The notes under the pieces were generated by a model that was given only the letters and a program-made list of their open reading frames with translations, did not search any database and was not told where the DNA came from. From assembly GCF_002797315.1 (NCBI RefSeq), contig NZ_KZ454936.1, forward strand, positions 495,133 through 559,132: a stretch of DNA of 64,000 nt, in the 5' to 3' direction. Source of the DNA: Bacillus sp. FJAT-44742. GTDB lineage: Bacteria > Bacillota > Bacilli > Bacillales > Marinococcaceae. The first letter of the stretch is position 1. Every line of letters begins with the position of its first letter. Made by a program: the position numbers and the translations under genes. Shown here piece after piece: positions 61,051 to 64,000 of this stretch.

Positions 61051-61731
61051 ATGAGTTATACCGTTTACTTAGTGGAAGATGAACAGAATTTATCGGAAGT
61101 TTTAAAAGCATATATGGAAAAAGAGGGCTGGACAGTAGAGGTATATGATAATGGGGATGATGCCATTTCCGCGATCGATAAGCCTCCCCACCTGTGGGTC
61201 CTGGATATTATGCTTCCTGGAACAGACGGATACCAAATTTTAAAAGGGATCCGTGAAAAAGAAGGAGAGGTCCCAGTAATCTTTATTTCAGCCCGGGACC
61301 AGGATCTTGATCGGGTTTTGGGGCTGGAAATGGGAAGTGATGATTATTTAGCTAAACCTTTTCTCCCCCAGGAGTTAATCATACGTGCGAAAAAGCTTCT
61401 CTCTCGCGTATATGGCTCTCAGGTTCAGGAAGTAAAGAAAAGGGAGCTTAACGATTACGTCATCGACCCTGAGGCAAGAACAGTAACAGACAGACTTAAT
61501 AATAATGAAGTCATTGATTTAACAACAAAGGAAATGGATTTAATTCTTTTGCTTACAGAAGAGCTTGGGAAAGCTCTTTCCAGAGAGGATATCATTGAAC
61601 AGGTATGGGGGGAAAATTACTTCGGGTCTGAACGGGCAGTGGATGATGTTGTGCGCCGAGTTAGAAAGAAGATGGATCGCATACATCTTGAAACACTGTA
61701 TGGTTATGGATACCGTGTTCTATCATCATGA
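61051..61731 (+). CDS. cssR: CssR, secretion-stress response regulator
   Basis: 226 aa OmpR type. Receiver: YLVEDEQNLSEVLKAYMEKE, phospho-acceptor Asp52 in WVLDIMLPGTDGY, FISARDQDLDRVLGLEMGSD, Lys in KPFLPQELIIRAKKLL. The C-terminal winged helix ends AVDDVVRRVRKKM and ETLYGYGYRVLSS. The wording HLWVLDIMLPxTDGY and ISARDxDxDRVLGLExGSxDY is as in B. subtilis CssR. It should activate htrA-type protease genes when secreted proteins misfold. Overlaps cssS by 4 nt. Confidence 0.88.
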   Translation: MSYTVYLVEDEQNLSEVLKAYMEKEGWTVEVYDNGDDAISAIDKPPHLWVLDIMLPGTDGYQILKGIREKEGEVPVIFISARDQDLDRVLGLEMGSDDYLAKPFLPQELIIRAKKLLSRVYGSQVQEVKKRELNDYVIDPEARTVTDRLNNNEVIDLTTKEMDLILLLTEELGKALSREDIIEQVWGENYFGSERAVDDVVRRVRKKMDRIHLETLYGYGYRVLSS

Positions 61732-63074
61732 TGAAGGTAAATTTAACCCAGAGAATCTGGCTTTCTTTTATTGCAATTATTGTTCTGGTTGGTCTGACAA
61801 TTACGGTTATTTATCCAATTTCGATTCGCGGCACCTTGACTGATGAAACGTACAGGATTATAGAACAGGAGCAGGCCAGGTTTGCCAATCCATTCAGTGA
61901 CTATTTCTCTCCACCGCAATCAGAGCTTGATTTTATTGAAAGAAGGGAAGCAGAAAGGTCAGTAGGTCATTTATTTTTATTTGACCAGCTCGGCACTCTG
62001 CGCGGAGAGCCTATTCCACCTGATGAAGTACTGCAGGAGATCGTTTCAAATGCAGTAAACCAGGAGGGAAACCGGCAAAGGTATGAGTTAACGTACCACG
62101 GAGCTACTTTATTCTATGTAATTTCTCGTATCGAATCTGATGGAGAAGAGGCCTATCAGATCTCTTATATGTGGGACACATATAGAGATTTGATGGTAAA
62201 TCGTCTTTGGGAAAGACTAGTTTATTTAATGTTAATTACAAGTGCCCTCAGTCTTCTGCCGGCTATTTGGCTGAAAAGATATTTAAGGCAGCCTTTAAGA
62301 GTGCTTGGAGATCGATTTGAGCAAATTGCCAAGCGAAATTGGAAAGAGCCATTTCGATGGGAAGGGGACGAAGATTTTCAAAAGCTTTCAGATCAGTTTG
62401 AGAGGATGCGCCAAAATCTTATCAGGTACGACCGTTCTCAAAAAACATTTATCCAGCATGCTTCCCATGAATTAAAGACACCCATTATGGTGGTAAAAAC
62501 GTATGCCCAGTCAGTAAAAGACGGCATCATGCCTAAAGATGATCTCGGGCAGACAATGGATGTTATTTTGGAGGAAGCGGATCGGATGGATAAGCGTGTA
62601 AAGGACATGCTTTATTTTACAAAACTTGATGCCTTAAAAAAAGAAACAATCAACTTGGAAGAACTTGTATTTGGCGCATTAGCATTCAGAATAGAAGAGA
62701 GATTCCGGATGCAAAGGGAGGATATAAGCTTTGTCATTGAGGGAGCCGATCTGAAGTTCAAAGGGGACTCTGAGCATCTTCAAGTTCTCTTGGAAAACCT
62801 TGTAGAAAACTCGATGAGGTATGCCAAGGATACCATATGGATTCGGGCCGTTGATGAAGGAACAAATATAGCTATTATTGTAAAAAACAATGGTGAAAAG
62901 ATAGAAGAAGAGGACATCCCTCATTTATTTGATCCTTTCAGAAAAGGGAACAAAGGGCAATTCGGATTAGGACTGGCTATCGTCCGTCGCATAGCTGAGC
63001 TTCATCACGGCTATCACGAGGTCTTTAATGAAGAAGATGGTGTAAGTTTTAAGATTACGATTCCTAAATCGTAA
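61728..63074 (+). CDS. cssS: CssS, secretion-stress sensor histidine kinase
   Basis: 448 aa. First membrane helix (about 10-30), an extracellular sensor of about 130 residues, second helix (about 165-187), HAMP linker (RYLRQPLRVLGDRFEQIAKR), HisKA with His247 in HASHELKTPIMVVKTY, then HATPase with NLVENSMRYAKDT, LFDPFRKGNKGQFGLGLAIV. The size and partner fit CssS. It senses misfolded exported protein at the outer membrane face and phosphorylates CssR. Confidence 0.87.
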   Translation: MMKVNLTQRIWLSFIAIIVLVGLTITVIYPISIRGTLTDETYRIIEQEQARFANPFSDYFSPPQSELDFIERREAERSVGHLFLFDQLGTLRGEPIPPDEVLQEIVSNAVNQEGNRQRYELTYHGATLFYVISRIESDGEEAYQISYMWDTYRDLMVNRLWERLVYLMLITSALSLLPAIWLKRYLRQPLRVLGDRFEQIAKRNWKEPFRWEGDEDFQKLSDQFERMRQNLIRYDRSQKTFIQHASHELKTPIMVVKTYAQSVKDGIMPKDDLGQTMDVILEEADRMDKRVKDMLYFTKLDALKKETINLEELVFGALAFRIEERFRMQREDISFVIEGADLKFKGDSEHLQVLLENLVENSMRYAKDTIWIRAVDEGTNIAIIVKNNGEKIEEEDIPHLFDPFRKGNKGQFGLGLAIVRRIAELHHGYHEVFNEEDGVSFKITIPKS

Positions 63075-63156
63075 ATAACCCTGGCATATAATGGTGCTCC
63101 CGCTCATAAGTTAATAACCAGGAGGACAAGTTTAAATGTAAGAGGAGGGGGAGACC

Positions 63157-63432
63157 ATGAACCTTCATTCCAAGCGATTGCTTTTTATATCAGTGGCCTT
63201 ATTCTTAGTGTTGGTAACCTTACAGCGGCTTGCCGAGATGGGCGGGATAGCCTTGCCCTGGTGGGTTATTTTAATAGCTGTCGGCTCAGTATATTGCGGG
63301 TATATGTGGTATAAAACATCGAAAGAAGAACGGCAGGAAGAACAAAAGTGGATAGAGCAGGAAGGTAGAATCTTTATTCGGCGGATGGAAGATGAAAAGG
63401 CAAAAAGAAGCAGGGAAAATTCTCTTTCTTGA
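63157..63432 (+). CDS. yhaL: YhaL-like sporulation protein
   Basis: 91 aa. Two short hydrophobic segments (about 7-24 and 33-52) and a charged tail with WIEQEGRIFIRRMEDEKAKR, the conserved YhaL end. GGAGGGGGAGACC precedes the ATG. Convergent with prsA, as in B. subtilis. Precise role unknown. Confidence 0.75.
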   Translation: MNLHSKRLLFISVALFLVLVTLQRLAEMGGIALPWWVILIAVGSVYCGYMWYKTSKEERQEEQKWIEQEGRIFIRRMEDEKAKRSRENSLS

Positions 63433-63438
63433 GTGTAG

Positions 63439-63479
63439 AAAGCGCGGAACTGGCCATCAGCCTGTCCCGCGCTTTTTTC
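63439..63479. terminator. Terminator between yhaL and prsA
   Basis: AAAGCGCGG (63439-63447) and CCGCGCTTT (63467-63475) pair, followed on the plus strand by TTTCTT. It also lies directly after the prsA stop on the minus strand. Confidence 0.8.
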
Positions 63480-64000
63480 TTATTGCTCAATCCAATCGCT
63501 GTATGCAGGGTTTTGCACATTAATTTCTGCATCAGCCATAATTTCCTCCATTACTTCTTCTGGACTGCGTGCTTCTTGCTGAATGAGAGCTTCTTCAATT
63601 TGCTCTTCAAGCTCCTCAAAAGATTCTCTTTTTTCTATGACTTCGATAATGTGGAACCCAAAATCTGATTCTACAGGTTCACTGATTTCGCCTTCTTCAA
63701 GTGAGAATGCAGTTTCTTCAAACTCTTCTACCATTTCTCCGCGGCTAAAAAATCCTAAATCTCCGCCTTGTGCCCCGGATCCTGGATCAATTGAATGTTC
63801 TGTTGCCAGCTCTTCAAAGTCAGCACCTTCTTGTAATTCTTCATAAAGCTCATCTGCTTCTTCTTCACTTTCAACGAGAATGTGACGAGCCCTGACTTCA
63901 GCCAGGTCTTCTTCATTCTCCTCAAAATATTCTTGTTTCGCTTCATCAGACAGGTCCACATCTTCACGTGTAAGCTCTTCTAGAATAAGCTGTGGTCGGA
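63480..64000 (-). CDS. prsA: PrsA foldase (peptidyl-prolyl isomerase), partial
   Basis: C-terminal 173 residues; the frame continues past the right edge, so the lipoprotein signal is outside the window. A parvulin domain is visible: [60 protein letters not shown], and [16 protein letters not shown] helical tail follows. It folds exported proteins on the outer membrane face. The domain is very acidic, as in salt-tolerant Bacillaceae. Confidence 0.92.
   Translation of the reverse strand, partial: RPQLILEELTREDVDLSDEAKQEYFEENEEDLAEVRARHILVESEEEADELYEELQEGADFEELATEHSIDPGSGAQGGDLGFFSRGEMVEEFEETAFSLEEGEISEPVESDFGFHIIEVIEKRESFEELEEQIEEALIQQEARSPEEVMEEIMADAEINVQNPAYSDWIEQ

Overview
The window looks like the chromosome of a low-GC, endospore-forming Bacillaceae bacterium. 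Spore genes are present: an alpha/beta SASP behind a sigma-G-like promoter, yheA/yhaX/yhaL-type genes and a KinB-type kinase. Strongly acidic exported proteins (PrsA, solute-binding lipoproteins, the S8 protease) and a class IIC intron close to the Oceanobacillus type suggest a salt- or alkali-tolerant member. No species is claimed.

Region 1 (1-8.9 kb): a decayed EamA transporter, a K+ channel with an RCK domain, a solitary HipA-like kinase, a sigma-B-type stress gene, the blue-light sensor YtvA, several tiny genes, a subtilisin-family lipoprotein and a Gln-rich coiled-coil protein with 23-residue tandem repeats. Region 2 (8.86-10.72 kb): an apparently intact class IIC group II intron sitting directly behind a terminator hairpin. 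Region 3 (10.7-27.6 kb): mostly housekeeping and transport genes: a beta-propeller membrane protein, beta-carbonic anhydrase, an MFS carrier, a small K+ channel, an EmrE-type exporter divergent from an XRE-cupin regulator, a KinB-like kinase, an amino-acid ABC transporter, pdxK, ampS, beta-phosphoglucomutase, a LOG protein, sfsA and lemA.

Region 4 (28.1-44.9 kb) is a catabolic block on one strand. A five-gene LIV-type ABC transporter with an acyl-CoA ligase embedded in it is followed by the yngJ-I-H-HB-G-F-E set (acyl-CoA dehydrogenase, ligase, two biotin carboxylase parts, HMG-CoA lyase, enoyl-CoA hydratase, carboxyltransferase) and an acetyl/acetoacetyl-CoA synthetase-like ligase. Together they would import a branched carboxylate, activate it and degrade it by the leucine/isovalerate route to acetyl-CoA and acetoacetate. 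Two perfect CRE matches and a 13-bp-arm palindrome at the promoter indicate carbon catabolite repression plus a specific regulator.

Region 5 (44.9-64 kb) follows the Bacillus subtilis order sspB-yheE-yheB-yheA-yhaX-hemZ-yhzD-yhaQ-yhaP-yhaO-yhaN-yhaL-prsA, with insertions. These are a lytic transglycosylase, a yidC paralogue preceded by a MifM-like leader ORF, an Asn/Trp-rich protein, and the secretion-stress system cssRS placed next to yhaL and prsA. The best candidate for a little-described system is the leader ORF at 54985-55248. It encodes one membrane segment and an acidic C-terminus and ends inside a hairpin that sequesters the yidC ribosome-binding site, as in MifM-type translational control.
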